From positions 1 through 64,000 of the forward strand of contig JAGFBZ010002247.1 of assembly GCA_018398805.1 (NCBI GenBank): DNA of 64,000 bases, written 5' to 3'. The stretch is from Hirundichthys speculiger. Its lineage: Eukaryota; Chordata; Actinopteri; Beloniformes; Exocoetidae. Position 1 is the stretch's first letter. The number at the start of each line of letters is the position of its first letter. Below the pieces are notes generated by a model. It ran no database searches and was not told the DNA's origin. It saw nothing but the letters and a program-made list of their open reading frames with translations. Made by a program: the position numbers and the translations under genes. Shown here in pieces: positions 12,701 to 24,416 of this stretch.

Positions 12701-12942
12701 TCAATAGGAACTCTAGCACATTCATTCTGGACATGTAGTAAACTTGATTTGTTTTGGAAATGTATTTTTCAGTGTTTTTCAAAGGCTTATGGCTGCCAAC
12801 CCCCTTGTTGCCATTCTAGGGGCCACAAGTGTCCTTTCTTCTATTAATAAGTTTGAAAAAAGAGCAGTTAATTTGGGATGGTGATTGCTAAAAAACTTTT
12901 TTTTTTTTTACGAGCATGGAAAACGGACTCTGTGCCTACTTA
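9707..12942 (+). pseudogene. Outer L1 ORF2, reverse transcriptase piece
   Basis: Continuation of the endonuclease (GGDFNCVLD, then SRIDYFILDSK after a frameshift near 9858, and SDHAPVSLKL) into a full RT. The RT boxes are NNKAAGPDG, SYRPISLLPIDTKILGKVLA, HPDQTGFMPGR, LDAQRAFDQVEWPYM, RTRQGCPLSPFLFS and the catalytic LYADDILLF. Frameshifts lie near 10705, 12150 and 12660, and a TAG at 11708-11710 interrupts GKVNAI/MIALPRF. The C-terminal C-X2-C-X8-H-X4-C zinc motif (CNRC...HSFWTC) matches that of the inner L1. The two are related but clearly different subfamilies. Tc1 cuts the final segment at 12942. Confidence 0.87.
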
Positions 12943-13157
12943 CACACGTGGACAAAATTGTTGGTACCCCTCAGTTAAAGAAGGAAAAACCCACAATTCT
13001 CACTGAAATCACTTGAAACTTACAAAAGTAACAATAAATAAAAAAAATATTGAAAATCAAATAATCAAAATCAGCCATCACTTTTGAATTGTTGATTAAC
13101 ATAATTATTTTAAAAAACAAACTAATGAAACAGGCCTGGACAAAAATGATGGTACCT
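12943..13157 (+). repeat. Tc1 left terminal inverted repeat
   Basis: Begins CACACGTGGACAAAATTG. The outer direct repeat starts at about 12949 and the inner one lies at 13136-13156. It pairs with 14353-14567 with only a few mismatches. These direct repeats are the expected transposase binding sites. Confidence 0.92.
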
Positions 13158-13324
13158 CTATAAAAGATTGAAAACTATTTGACCAGAGTGACATGATTAA
13201 CTCAGGTGTGTCCTTTAATTGACATCACAGGTGTTTCCAAACTCATAATCAGTCAGTCTGCCTATTTAAAGGGAGACAAGTAGTCACTCTGCTGTTTGGT
13301 GAAAAGGTGTGTACCACACTGAAC

Positions 13325-14348
<1,024 letters not shown>

Positions 14349-14352
14349 GTTA

Positions 14353-14567
14353 TGGGTACCATCATTTTTGTCCAGCCCTATTTCATTAGTTTGTTTTTTT
14401 AAATAATTATGTTAATCAACAATTCAAAAGTGATGGCTGATTTTGATTATTTGATTTTCAATAAATTTTTATTTATTGTTACTTTTGTAAGTTTCAAGTG
14501 ATTTCAGTGAGAATTGTGGGTTTTTCCTTCTTTAACTGAGGGGTACCAACAATTTTGTCCACGTGTG
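14353..14567 (-). repeat. Tc1 right terminal inverted repeat
   Basis: Reverse complement of the left repeat, ending CCACGTGTG before the TA. Inner direct repeat at about 14354-14374, outer at about 14541-14561. Confidence 0.92.
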
Positions 14568-14569
14568 TA

Positions 14570-14869
14570 TAACCTATGGCTGGGAGAACTGTCAAACACT
14601 TTACACCTGGAGAGACTGAGGTTCTACAACGAAGATAGAGGGGATATGTTCGATAAAACATGGGACCCTGTTCTTAACTACCTTAAAAATGTGAACTCAT
14701 AGACACTGGCTACTGTACTAAGCCTCACAGTGCAAACATGTATGATCTCTTTATATGTCCACAGACCCACCTATTTTTACTATACTTATTTTTTTCAGTA
14801 GTTATATTCCATGTATAGTGGATGATCATTTCATGACCATGAAATATTGTTGTAATGTTTGATGTGCAG
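14570..14869 (+). pseudogene. Outer L1 ORF2 C-terminus and start of 3' UTR
   Basis: The first codons after the Tc1 read NLWLGELSNTLHLERLRFYN and end with a stop at 14700-14702. This matches the extreme C-terminus of the inner L1 ORF2 (LEELRYTM...WGPFIDYI), which confirms that the two segments were once joined. The rest is 3' UTR up to the hAT insertion. Confidence 0.85.
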
Positions 14870-16653
14870 TAGGGCTGGGCGATTTTTCGATTTCGATTTT
14901 ATTCGCGATGTAAAATTTCTCTACAATTATAAATTAGACGTTCGATAAGCCGACGCCTTCAAAAAAAAAAGATTCATCTAAGTTTTCTCAGACCCACGTT
15001 TAGCCAATCATATCTAAACAGCGCCGCACGTAACCAATCAGCTGGAGGAGAGCCACGTCGTTAGGTTGTGCACGCGCACAATATGCACACACGTGTAGAA
15101 GCTAGCAGCAGCGCAAACGAAGCCGCGGTGAAGTTGGCAGCAAGTCATTTCTCCAACCAAAGCATTAAACTAATTTAAATATGAGCGAGAACTCTGTTGA
15201 CAGGAGTTCTGAACAGGAATTAAGTGAGAGTACTGCCCAGGAGACGGACGACATCATTGAAAAGAAGGGCCTGAGAAGTTCGGCTGCTTGGAGGTACTTT
15301 GGGTATTTGAAGACGGACAAACAACAGAGTAATACACTGTGCAAAATATGTCGAAGGAACGTAGCTACTAAAACAGGAAACACCTCCAATTTGTTTCAGC
15401 AAGCCGTGGCATACCTCGCCACTACATGGGACTTGTGGTCAAGTCGAACCTCAGAACCATACATGAGCCTCACTGCTCACTATATTGACCAAGACTGGAC
15501 TTTGAAGAGCAAATGCCTCCAAACGGCATACTTTCCCGAAGACCATACTGCCGAAGCAATTGCATCAGGACTGTTATAATCGCTTGCTTCGTGGGAGCTA
15601 AGTGAAACCAAACAAGTCTGCATTACCACCGATAGTGGAGCAAATATAGTGAAAGCAACCTCCCTCAACAACTGGACTCGCCTGCAATGTTTTGGCCACC
15701 GACTTCACTCAGCTGTTGGCAAGTTGAATAACTGAATTGCATACCTTAATTGTATTTTCTGGTCATATAAATATGAAAAAACTAATGTTAATTATTATGT
15801 TTTTTAAACTTATTTAAAAAAATAGACAATAATGTTTTACAATGAGTGTCAGTACTCTTCATAATATTTATTAGGCCACCCTTAAAATAATGCTTGATGC
15901 ATTTCTCAAAGATTATTTTGCCACCTCAGAAGATTCTAAACTATTCAAACTATGTTGGATTCATGCCCTTGTCTATTAATTAAAAAAAAAATGTCTTGAA
16001 TATCCAGCCCCTCATGTGCAATATTCTGTATTATAAATATTCATACTGGCTTCTTATTTTTTTTTTTGTTTCATTTTTTTTTTGCAGACAGCGAGATGGA
16101 CCCACTGCAATGGTGGAAGGTGAATGAAAAGAACTTCCCAAGACCTGGTGGCCTTGCAAAGCACTATCTGTGCATCCCTGCAACCAGCACACCGTCTGAG
16201 AGGGTATTGAGCACAGGGGGGAACATTTTAACCTGCCACAGGGCAGCTTTAAAACCTGAGACGGTGGATATGCTTGTCTTCCTTGCTCGCAACTTGTGAG
16301 AAACAGTATTGCACTATGTTTTTTTTTTTCATTGCAGCAAAAGCTAAATGCACTTCATGTTTTTGTTTTTGAAAGCTGCTAGAATTTGCACCAAGGTATA
16401 TCTTTTTATTTAAAATATGGCCTACTAGGGCCTAGTTTCTTCATTTCACAAAAGAATGTAAACCATTTTGTTTTTGTTTTGAAACCTAAGAGCTTGTTAA
16501 GCTTTTTTTGTTCATTTGTAATTTTTTTACAGAAAATAAAAAAAAATTAATCCAAAAATACTGATTTTGTTCATATCGTGATATAAAATCGAAATCGAGC
16601 ATTTTGGGGGAAAAAAATCGAAATATAACTTTTTCTCATATCGCCCAGCCCTA
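14870..16653 (+). mobile_element. hAT transposon, internally deleted
   Basis: Terminal repeats TAGGGCTGGGCGAT and ATCGCCCAGCCCTA are flanked by the exact 8-bp duplication ATGTGCAG (14862-14869 and 16654-16661), diagnostic of hAT. The 1.78-kb element carries the two ends of a BED-finger hAT transposase with a large part of the middle missing. It is inserted into the 3' UTR of the outer L1, whose pyrimidine-rich 3' UTR resumes after 16661. Confidence 0.93.
15181..16299 (+). pseudogene. hAT transposase remnant (ZBED-like)
   Basis: 15181-15579 starts with an acidic leader. A BED finger then begins with SSAAWRYFGYL and CKIC (the two Cys), but its His pair is lost by a deletion that fuses NTSNLFQ to AYLATTWDLWSS of the RNase-H-like domain. 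After a TAA at 15577-15579 the reading continues with ITTDSGANIVKA (a conserved hAT Asp box) and CFGHRLHSAVGKL. 16086-16299 encodes the C-terminal dimerisation domain: LAKHYLCIPATSTPSERVLS then LKPETVDMLVFLARNL and a stop. The gap at 15740-16085 ends in a pyrimidine tract plus AG and might be an intron. The protein is not functional. Confidence 0.85.
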
Positions 16654-16716
16654 ATGTGCAGTGTTCCTTTCTTTCTTCTTTTTTTTTCTTTTTCTTTTCT
16701 CTTCCTTATTTCATAT

Positions 16717-16718
<2 letters not shown>

Positions 16719-16761
<43 letters not shown>

Positions 16762-16776
16762 TTATATATACATATA
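16719..16776. repeat. (TA)n microsatellite in L1 3' UTR
   Basis: About 17 TA units followed by an imperfect TA-rich tract. It provides the TA target of the next element. Confidence 0.9.
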
Positions 16777-17688
16777 CACTACCGGTCAAAAGTTTTAGAA
16801 CACCTCCAGTTTTCCAGTTTCTATAGTAATTTACAGTACATAGCTTAATGTCTCAATGTAATCTGAAATTAATGTATAGAACAAATAAACAATTAGATAT
16901 TTGAAAAAAGATATCATGAAATCTCTTTTACAAAAATATAACCACGATCTTTGAGTCATCAAAGTCGCCACTTTTTGCAGATATAACAGACAAACACACT
17001 TGTGTTAGTGGCTTTCTTTCTACAATGGAAATCTAATATTGTTGGGAAGGTTCTTCCCAACACTGTCAGAAGTTTCCAGAAATGTGTTGAAACTTGCAGG
17101 TTGTTTTGCTTTCATCTTTCTCTCCAGTTCATCCCAAACCAGCTCAATGGGGTTCTGGTCTGGACACAGGGCTGCCATTACATCATTTGAAGCCGACCGT
17201 CTTGTTTTTTTCTTTTAAGGTCATTCTGACAGAATGGATGTATGTTTTGGATCATTATCTTGCTGTAAGAGGAACCCCTAAGCGACTAGGCGTAGACCAG
17301 AGAAGGTACTGGATGGCTCTGTAAAATGCCGTTGTAGCCCTTTTGGTCCAGGGTGTCAGTCGCTCTGTACAAGTCACCAACTCTGGATCCAGCAATCTGT
17401 TGATTACTTAAGAGCTTTGTAAGTAATCAACAGAGGTTGGGACATCTGTGGGAATTGTTTGCATCAAATTTCAAGACTTAATTTACATCCATTGTTGCTT
17501 GATCACTGAAAAAGACCCCTCTTTTTTTTATGACTCTGAAATTTGTTTTGGCAATCTAAACTTTTTTTCCACCTCTGGCAGTTTACTGCTTACCTTTGTA
17601 CCATTTAAAGTCATTCACTGGACTTGACCCGCTTTAATTTGAAATAAAACAGGAAACAGGGGTGTTCTAAAACTTTTGACCAGTAGTG
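16777..17688 (-). mobile_element. Tc1-like element, decayed
   Basis: Terminal repeats CACTACCGGTCAAAAGTTTT and its complement ending GACCAGTAGTG are flanked by TA (16775-16776 and 17689-17690). The 912-bp body keeps minus-strand scraps of a transposase: [10 protein letters not shown] (second catalytic Asp region, about 17240-17270) and, after frameshifts, PDQNPIELVW (catalytic Glu region, about 17130-17165). The DNA-binding domain is largely deleted. Confidence 0.85.
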
Positions 17689-17756
17689 TATATATATTTT
17701 TTCCTTTTTTCTATATATTGAAAATCAATAAATACATATTAAAAAAAAAAAAAAAA

Positions 17757-18066
17757 GATTTCCTTTGTCTTTCTTTGTCTCAGCACACCATGCGGTCTTC
17801 TGTAGCACATGGTATGGCCCAACAACATGAATCAGAGTGAGGTGTTGAAACTGGCGTTGAAAATGTGTTTCTATGTGAACATAAGCGTCTGTCGAGATGT
17901 GTCAGAAAACACCTGGGGTAAATCTGCTGATGATGAAGTGGCTGTGTTTGCTTTTTGGAGTCAGGTTCAGCGTGAAAGTAGGAAAAATTGCAGTTCCTTT
18001 AACGGCCACTGAGGTTCATTCAAGGAAAAAAAAAAGTTTTTGGTGTCTATAGCTTGGACTGACATC
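17757..18066. other. Gene-free flank of the nested stack
   Basis: Follows the A tail of the outer L1. I see no supported coding region or repeat in it. Confidence 0.5.
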
Positions 18067-18068
18067 AT

Positions 18069-19252
18069 TGACACCCGTTACAGGGGAGAATTTTTACATA
18101 CCTCATCAGGGGAAGTTATTTAAAGCCACAAATTTGTTCCTAATTAGATGCACAGTTGTTTTTTTTGGCAGCTTCATGTCCAATAGCTAACTGTCATCAC
18201 TTTAGCTGCTCAGACTGTCTGAATAAAGACCTAATAGAGCATTGAATTTTATTTGGACTGTCTCTGTCTCATTGGCTTCTGAACCTGACTAACTGGACCA
18301 TTAGCCAAAGAGTGTTGGCGAAGCTGAGATGAGTCCTAGAGCAGGTCTGCTGGAACCACAATCAGGTTTGCTTGACACGCAGGTGACTGTGATTGGGCCC
18401 CAGTAAAGCTTCATTAGATGGCCCGACACTATCAACGCCACGAGTGGCAGGTCCCACCAGACCTCAGCGAGTCCTTGCTCCAGCTCTGCCAGCACTTGCT
18501 TTGGTCGCGACATTTGAAATGAGGATATATGGCCAGATTTGAATGCAAAGCCTTTTTTAATTTGCACCATAGGTTAGTATAGGTCAAATAGCTGACTTGC
18601 GGTACCTGAACTAAAGTGGGCGTGTTCCAGCCAGCTTCCACGTCTGCTCGTTCTACCAATTGACACCCGTTACAGGGGAGAATTTTTACATACCTCATCA
18701 GGGGAAGTTATTTAAAGCCACAAATTTGTTCCTAATTAGATGCACAGTTGTTTTTTTTGGCAGCTTCATGTCCAATAGCTAACTGTCATCACTTTAGCTG
18801 CTCAGACTGTCTGAATAAAGACCTAATAGAGCATTGAATTTTATTTGGACTGTCTCTGTCTCATTGGCTTCTGAACCTGACTAACTGGACCATTAGCCAA
18901 AGAGTGTTGGCGAAGCTGAGATGAGTCCTAGAGCAGGTCTGCTGGAACCACAATCAGGTTTGCTTGACACGCAGGTGACTGTGATTGGGCCCCAGTAAAG
19001 CTTCATTAGATGGCCCGACACTATCAACGCCACGAGTGGCAGGTCCCACCAGACCTCAGCGAGTCCTTGCTCCAGCTCTGCCAGCACTTGCTTTGGTCGC
19101 GACATTTGAAATGAGGATATATGGCCAGATTTGAATGCAAAGCCTTTTTTAATTTGCACCATAGGTTAGTATAGGTCAAATAGCTGACTTGCGGTACCTG
19201 AACTAAAGTGGGCGTGTTCCAGCCAGCTTCCACGTCTGCTCGTTCTACCAAT
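18069..19252. repeat. 592-bp direct tandem duplication
   Basis: Bases 18069-18660 and 18661-19252 appear identical throughout by eye. Minus-strand frames inside them repeat exactly with a 592-bp offset. The junctions share only AT (18067-18068, 18659-18660, 19251-19252), which suggests microhomology-mediated duplication. I recognise no transposon ends or coding sequence. The identity means either a very recent event or an assembly error. Confidence 0.93.
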
Positions 19253-20722
19253 CTGCAACATGGAACTGCACAGTAAATGAAAGAAGAAGCTCCTGAAGCG
19301 GTAATAAAAAAAACCTACGAGGTCACAGGAGAGTTGTTCAGTTCTTCTCACACAGCCCATTACCAGGAGGAGTCTCGCCTTATGAGTGTCTTTCTTTGTC
19401 TTTCTGAAATAATTACAGTCTTGGAGATATCTTTTGTGCCTAGCTGCTCCAGAGGTACCAGAGATGAAATCTGAAAATGAGCAGAATATGGCCATTTTAG
19501 AGATTACATTAGACAAACTGTTTTCTGGATTCTTTTAAGCATCAACTCATTTCCCTCTTATCCCATCCCTCTGCTCCTAATGTCTTTCAGACTGGCACTG
19601 AGCAAGGAGAGGGAGGGCAAGACAGAGGAACAAAAGCATTTCATTAAGCTTTTAAGTCTAGAGAACTTTAGAATTTAATGCTGTGATAAGTCAATCATGT
19701 GTGAGAGCAAACCTCAAGTCCACCGCTGCTCCAAACACTCGGTGAATGAATTTCTAATCCATTTCCTAAATTTGACCCCTGAAACTGGGACAGCAGCTGA
19801 TTCTCTTAAAATAACAGGAAAATGGCAAAAGATTTGTAAGACTGATGCTGCAGCAGAGCAGTGGAGGAAAACTGGCCTGAGCCCAGTCAAATGCCTGTGA
19901 AGAGATGGATGACACCAACAGAGCCATCGCATTAGTCCATAGGATCCATCCTAATGACTCAGCTAACATGCAATGATTGGTTAGCAGGTGGCGTGACAAC
20001 TTAATGACCAATTTATTCAGGAATTTGTTCACTTAATTAGCAACAATATGAGCCAATGCACTCCACATGAGTGATCGGGGCCAGTAAAATATGCTGCAGT
20101 GCACAGCACTACTTCCAGTAGCGGTGCGATGCTAAACTGGGACTCAGTCAGGGTGAGTTTTGGTGCAACCACACTGCACTTCTTGTCAGATTGCAATGTC
20201 GCAATGGGAAAAAGAGCTTCTCTGACACTCGCCTAAACCCTCTTTGCAGGCCCGTCACTGTCCCCACCGTCCCCTCTTTCAAACAGCAGCTCAGCTGTGG
20301 CAATAAAAGAGATGAGAAACGGATTCATCTAATGAAGACAGCCATGAGATGTGACAGTCAGCATCCTCAGTGGTCCAGCAACAGCATTTGGTGCAAAATT
20401 AACTGGATGGTTGCAGAGATCTGCAGAGTGATTTAAAGTACTACTTCAGATGTTAGGTGTGCATACACATGTGCACGTGCATGCACGTAACAAAAATACT
20501 CCAACGTCCTGGGAATTTGTTTATTTTCTGTCAACTCCAGAGTTTTCAGTGTCATTTCTGTGATTGATATCTTTGTTATTGTGACATTTTTCAACAGTCT
20601 AATCTGAAATCAATGTTATTGAAGAACAAAAAAATTTAAATTGTCCTTTTGGTTTATTACAGTTTGCTCGGGCATGGCATCGATCATAATAATTCAGTGG
20701 TTCTCTCTCCTGGAATATATTA
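19253..20722. other. Gene-free stretch
   Basis: No supported gene or transposon. Short open frames here have no recognisable motifs. A purine/pyrimidine-alternating CA/TG tract occurs near 20459-20490. Confidence 0.5.
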
Positions 20723-20726
20723 TTTG

Positions 20727-21258
20727 TGTTGTGGAAAAAATAAGATCCGATCTCGATGAGAAAATCAGAATAGAATTTATTAGAAAGAAAAGAAACAAAA
20801 ATACAAAAATTTATGTGCACATATACTGAATGAGGACTCTGTCAGACAGAGATGAGGGTTTTCTTTTATACCAAAACAAAAGGTGTTGATTCTTCGACAG
20901 GTTTTTGCATACAGAGTGGATCACAGCAGGTAGTGGTGAAGGCAAAGGGACATTCGTCTTAAAACAGACTGATTAAATTTAGGGACGTTATACAGTTCCT
21001 TGATCAAGAAGTTATTTACTTGATGTTGATTGAATTTAGGAATGTTTATTCAGATTTACAGCTGACCTCTGCTGTGTCTCCTTGATCAATGAATCACAGC
21101 TGACCCCTGTGCTTGCCTTTTGTCAAACATTATGATGTGTATTGGTCTTGTTAAGGAAAACAAAGGAGGAAACTTAAGGAAAACTTTTAAACATATTGTT
21201 GAAGACAAATAAAATGAACAAAATTACAAGATGAAACCAAATAAAAATTTCCTCCACA
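20727..21258 (-). mobile_element. Solo LTR of a retrovirus-like or LTR element
   Basis: Minus-strand sequence starts TGTGGAGGAAA and ends TTTCCACAACA, a TG...CA terminus with short inverted ends. A 4-bp duplication TTTG flanks it (20723-20726 and 21259-21262). Inside, in the correct order for an LTR, are a TATA box (GGTATAAAAG, at about 20865-20874) and a poly(A) signal (AATAAATTC, at about 20773-20781). No internal region is present, so it is probably a recombination product. The exact family cannot be told. Confidence 0.78.
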
Positions 21259-21264
21259 TTTGGA

Positions 21265-21845
21265 GCCAGTTTCAGCAGTCAACAGACCACATTGCACCCG
21301 ACCCAGCCGGACCGCCCACAGACTAGGTCACCTGGTGTTGGTGATGAAGCCCCGCCCTCAGGCGTGGCTCCAGGGTGGGGCCCTGATATTCCTAGTCCAG
21401 GTGCGGGTCATCAAAATCTTGATTTTCTATCTGTATTGCTCAATCAAATGGTCTTCATCTGGCCTAGGCCCCAGGACCAGTTTGCTTTGGCAGACTCTAC
21501 CCGCGGTGCCAGACGACATAGCTACTGGGATCATTCAGGCGCAGAAACCTCTCCACCACTATAAGGTGGTAGTGACTAAATTTAGTTTCCCCTGTACAGT
21601 CGCTGGACTCCGTTACAGAGAGGACAGGGTGACAAGTTAATTCATCCGAGAATGACCCAGAGGAGAGTTGCTGCTCTGGTGGGGAAACAGTTGAAGTGGT
21701 TCTTGGCACCTTATAAGGATGCCTCCTCCTCTACACCTCCCTGGGGAGATGTTTTGGTGTCCTCCCAGAAGAGCTGGAGGAGGTAGCAGGAGTGAGGGAG
21801 GTGTCAAACCCAGATAAATGAAAATTCATGGATGGATGGGTGGAT
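21265..21845 (+). mobile_element. Dispersed repeat and RTE-like LINE 3' end
   Basis: 21270-21590 resembles a common fish dispersed repeat (CCCCGCCCTCAGGCGTGGCT and CTCCACCACTATAAGGTGG). 21600-21845 resembles the end of an RTE-like LINE: a C-terminal coding remnant around TTATAAGGATGCCTCC, a GAGGAGGTAGCAGG segment, and a terminal AAATGAAAATTCATGGATGG tail. Related minus-strand tails lie at 48.7-49.76 kb and 52.85-53.02 kb. I am unsure of the LINE clade. Confidence 0.6.
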
Positions 21846-22969
21846 GCCTATCTGTCATTACAGACTTAAATTACAAATAAGGGCCTCAAGTTTGTGAAGC
21901 TATTCTGGATTTAGTTTTGGGTGCATCTGCTAAGGGATGTCACACTTGCCACACTTTAGGAATCAAGGGCTTTCAGCACATCAAATTGAAACAGCCTGGC
22001 TAAAATATATTCAAATAACAAATCATACACAGGGTCCATTATGCTTGGAGAAGTGATGCTCCTGGGAACTAGCCACAGCTCTTCTCATTCAGTGTGCAGC
22101 GGTAATTTGGGTTTAAATGATCAACACTGAGATGAGTTAGTTTAGAGGTCAGCACATTGTCATTGCAGGGGCAGAACTGGTCAGAACTGGTGATTTTCTG
22201 GGCTGCCTCCTCCTCCTCTGATCATATCTGCTTTATTAAATCTGGCCCAACATCTTCTTATATACATGTATGTGTCTCATCTGTGGTACCTGAGCTCAAC
22301 AGCTGAGCTCAGTATGTCAACCCTCATTAGTTTACCTTTAACTAGTTACTCGTTATTCATTACAGATTTATATAAAGACTTACTTTCTGACTATCAGTTT
22401 TTTTCTCTTCCTTTCTCAGATAACACCATGTGTCTTTAATGCTCACTTGTAAACTGAATCTTACTTCTGTGAGTGATGAACACATCTCTTCCATCCAGAG
22501 CATTTTCATAAACCTGCAGCTAACGATTTCCTAAGATGAATGGTGGACTGTGACGGTCGTTGGTCCTTTCTGTTCGTGTTTCCGTCAGAGGAAAAGAGTC
22601 TGTGTCAGTGTTTTCTACGTACTGAATAAGGGTTCAATGAAGAAAAACAGTGAGACTGTCGTGACCTCATGCAGCTAATTCTGGGCCGTGACTTTAGCAG
22701 TGCAGAGCTTTTATCAAGCCTCCTCCTCCTCCTCCTCCTTACGTCACCTTCCTGAGACCTAGACTGTTTTACAAGCACTGCCGGTCCAGCAGCCTGACCC
22801 TTTCATTTCAGCTGTTTTTCACCTTTTTCAGAAAGCTCACAATTAAAGTCCTTTATTGACCCGCTCGTGGTCACCGTTAAGTCTCTGCAGATGTTTATCT
22901 CCATCCCTCAGACAAATAATGTACACTTATTAATCTACAAAATTACTTTACTTTCAGAGCAGCAAACTG
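21846..22969. other. Gene-free stretch
   Basis: No supported coding region. It contains a short (CCT)n tract near 22717-22738 and nothing else that I recognise. Confidence 0.5.
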
Positions 22970-24360
22970 ACTCCAGAAGTTCAGTGAGGATCTCTGAATG
23001 ATCCAATGTTGTCCTGAATGACTGATGATGATCAACAGAATCCACCTGTGTGGAATCAAGTCTCCGTATAAATACACCTGCTCTGTGATAGTCTCAGGGT
23101 TCTGGTTAAAGCTCAGAGAGCATCATGGAGACCAAGGAACACACCAGGCAGGTCCCAGATACTGTTGTGGAGAAGTTTAAAGCTGGATGTGGATACAAAA
23201 AGATTTCCCAGCTTTAAACATCTCAAGGAGCTCTGAGCAGCAATCAGACTGAAATGGAAGGAGTATCAGACCACTGCAGATCTACCAAGACCCAGCCGTC
23301 CCTCTAAACTTTCATCTGGAACAAGGAGAAGACTGATCAGAGATGCAGCCAAGAGGCCCATGATCACTCTGGATGAACTGATCTACAGCTGAGGTGGGAC
23401 AGTCTGTCCAGAGGACAACAATCAGTCCTACACTGGACAAATCTGGCCTTTATGGAAGAGTGGCAAGAAGAAAGACATTTCTCAAAGATATCCATTAAAA
23501 GTCTGGTTTAAAGTTTGACACAAGCCACCTGGAGACTCACCAAACATGTGGAAGAAGGAGCTCTGGTCAGATGAAACCAAAATCAAACTTTTTGGCCACA
23601 ATGCAAAACGATATGTTTGGAGTAAAATCAACACAGCTGATCACCCTGAACACACCATCCCCACTGTCAAACATGGTGGTGGCAGCATCATGGTCTGGGC
23701 CTGCTTTTCTTCAGCAGGGACAGGGAAGATGGTTAAAACTGATGGAAGATGGATGGAGCCAAATACAGGAGCATTCTGGGAGAAAACCTGTTGGAGTCTG
23801 CAGGAAGACCTGAGACTGGGACGGAGATTTATCTTCCAACAGGACAATGATCCAAAACATGATGACAAATCTACAATGGAACAGTTCACAAATAAACATA
23901 TCCAGGTGTTAGAACGGCCAAGTCAAAGTCCAGACCTGAATCCAGTCCAGAATCTGTGGAAAGAGCTGAAGACTGCTGTTCACAAACACTCTCCATCCAA
24001 CCTCACTGAGCTCCAGCTGTTTTACAGGAAGAATGGACCAGAATTTAGTCTCTGGATGAGTTAAACTGATAGAGACAAACCCCAAGAGACTGGAGCTGGA
24101 ACTGCAGCAGAAGGTGGCGCTGCAGAGGATTAATGCAAGGAGAATGAATAATATTACACGCCCCACTTTACAGTTTATTTGTTAAAAAAAGTTTAAAATG
24201 TCAAATACATTTTGTTCCACTTCACGATTGTGTCCCACTTGTTGTTAATTCTTGTCAAAATTTTGAAAAAAATTGAAATTTTATATCTTTATGTTTGAAG
24301 CCTGAAATGAGGCAAATGGTTGAAAAGTTCAAGGGGGCCGAATACTTTCACAAGGCAGTG
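22970..24360 (+). mobile_element. Tc1 transposon, left end lost
   Basis: The right terminus (ending CAAGGCAGTG before TA at 24361) and the characteristic leader (CAGAAGTTCAGTGAGGATCT, then TCAAGTCTCCGTATAAATAC) identify a Tc1 family common in fish. No matching terminal repeat is visible on the left, where homology starts near 22975. The element cannot be mobilised as it stands. Confidence 0.87.
23125..24064 (+). pseudogene. Tc1 transposase with catalytic Glu changed to Gln
   Basis: The ATG at 23125 opens METKEHTRQVPDTVVEKFKA but stops after 30 codons (TAA 23215-23217). Further stops and frameshifts follow through the DNA-binding region. 23546-24064 is open and encodes the catalytic domain: ELWSDETKIKLFG (first Asp), [20 protein letters not shown] (second Asp). 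The third acidic position reads DLNPVQNLW, where the family has Glu. With Gln there the DD34E triad is destroyed. It is a fossil copy. Confidence 0.9.
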
Positions 24361-24416
24361 TATCTATCTATCTATCTGTATATATTTATATATATATGTA
24401 TATATATATATATATA
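24361..24416. repeat. (TATC)n / (TA)n microsatellite
   Basis: Short TATC units followed by TA-rich sequence directly after the Tc1 end. Confidence 0.85.

Noticed and set aside
18301..19162. Pair of identical 89-codon minus frames as duplicated genes
   Set aside because: They lie in the 592-bp duplication and show no motif. Their identity simply reflects the duplication.
20191..20436. 81-codon frame as a small gene
   Set aside because: No start context, motif or splice signals that I could support.
22777..22790. GCACTGCCGG as the missing left end of the 23-24.4 kb Tc1
   Set aside because: It matches only a few bases of the terminal repeat and lies about 190 bp beyond the start of recognisable Tc1 homology.
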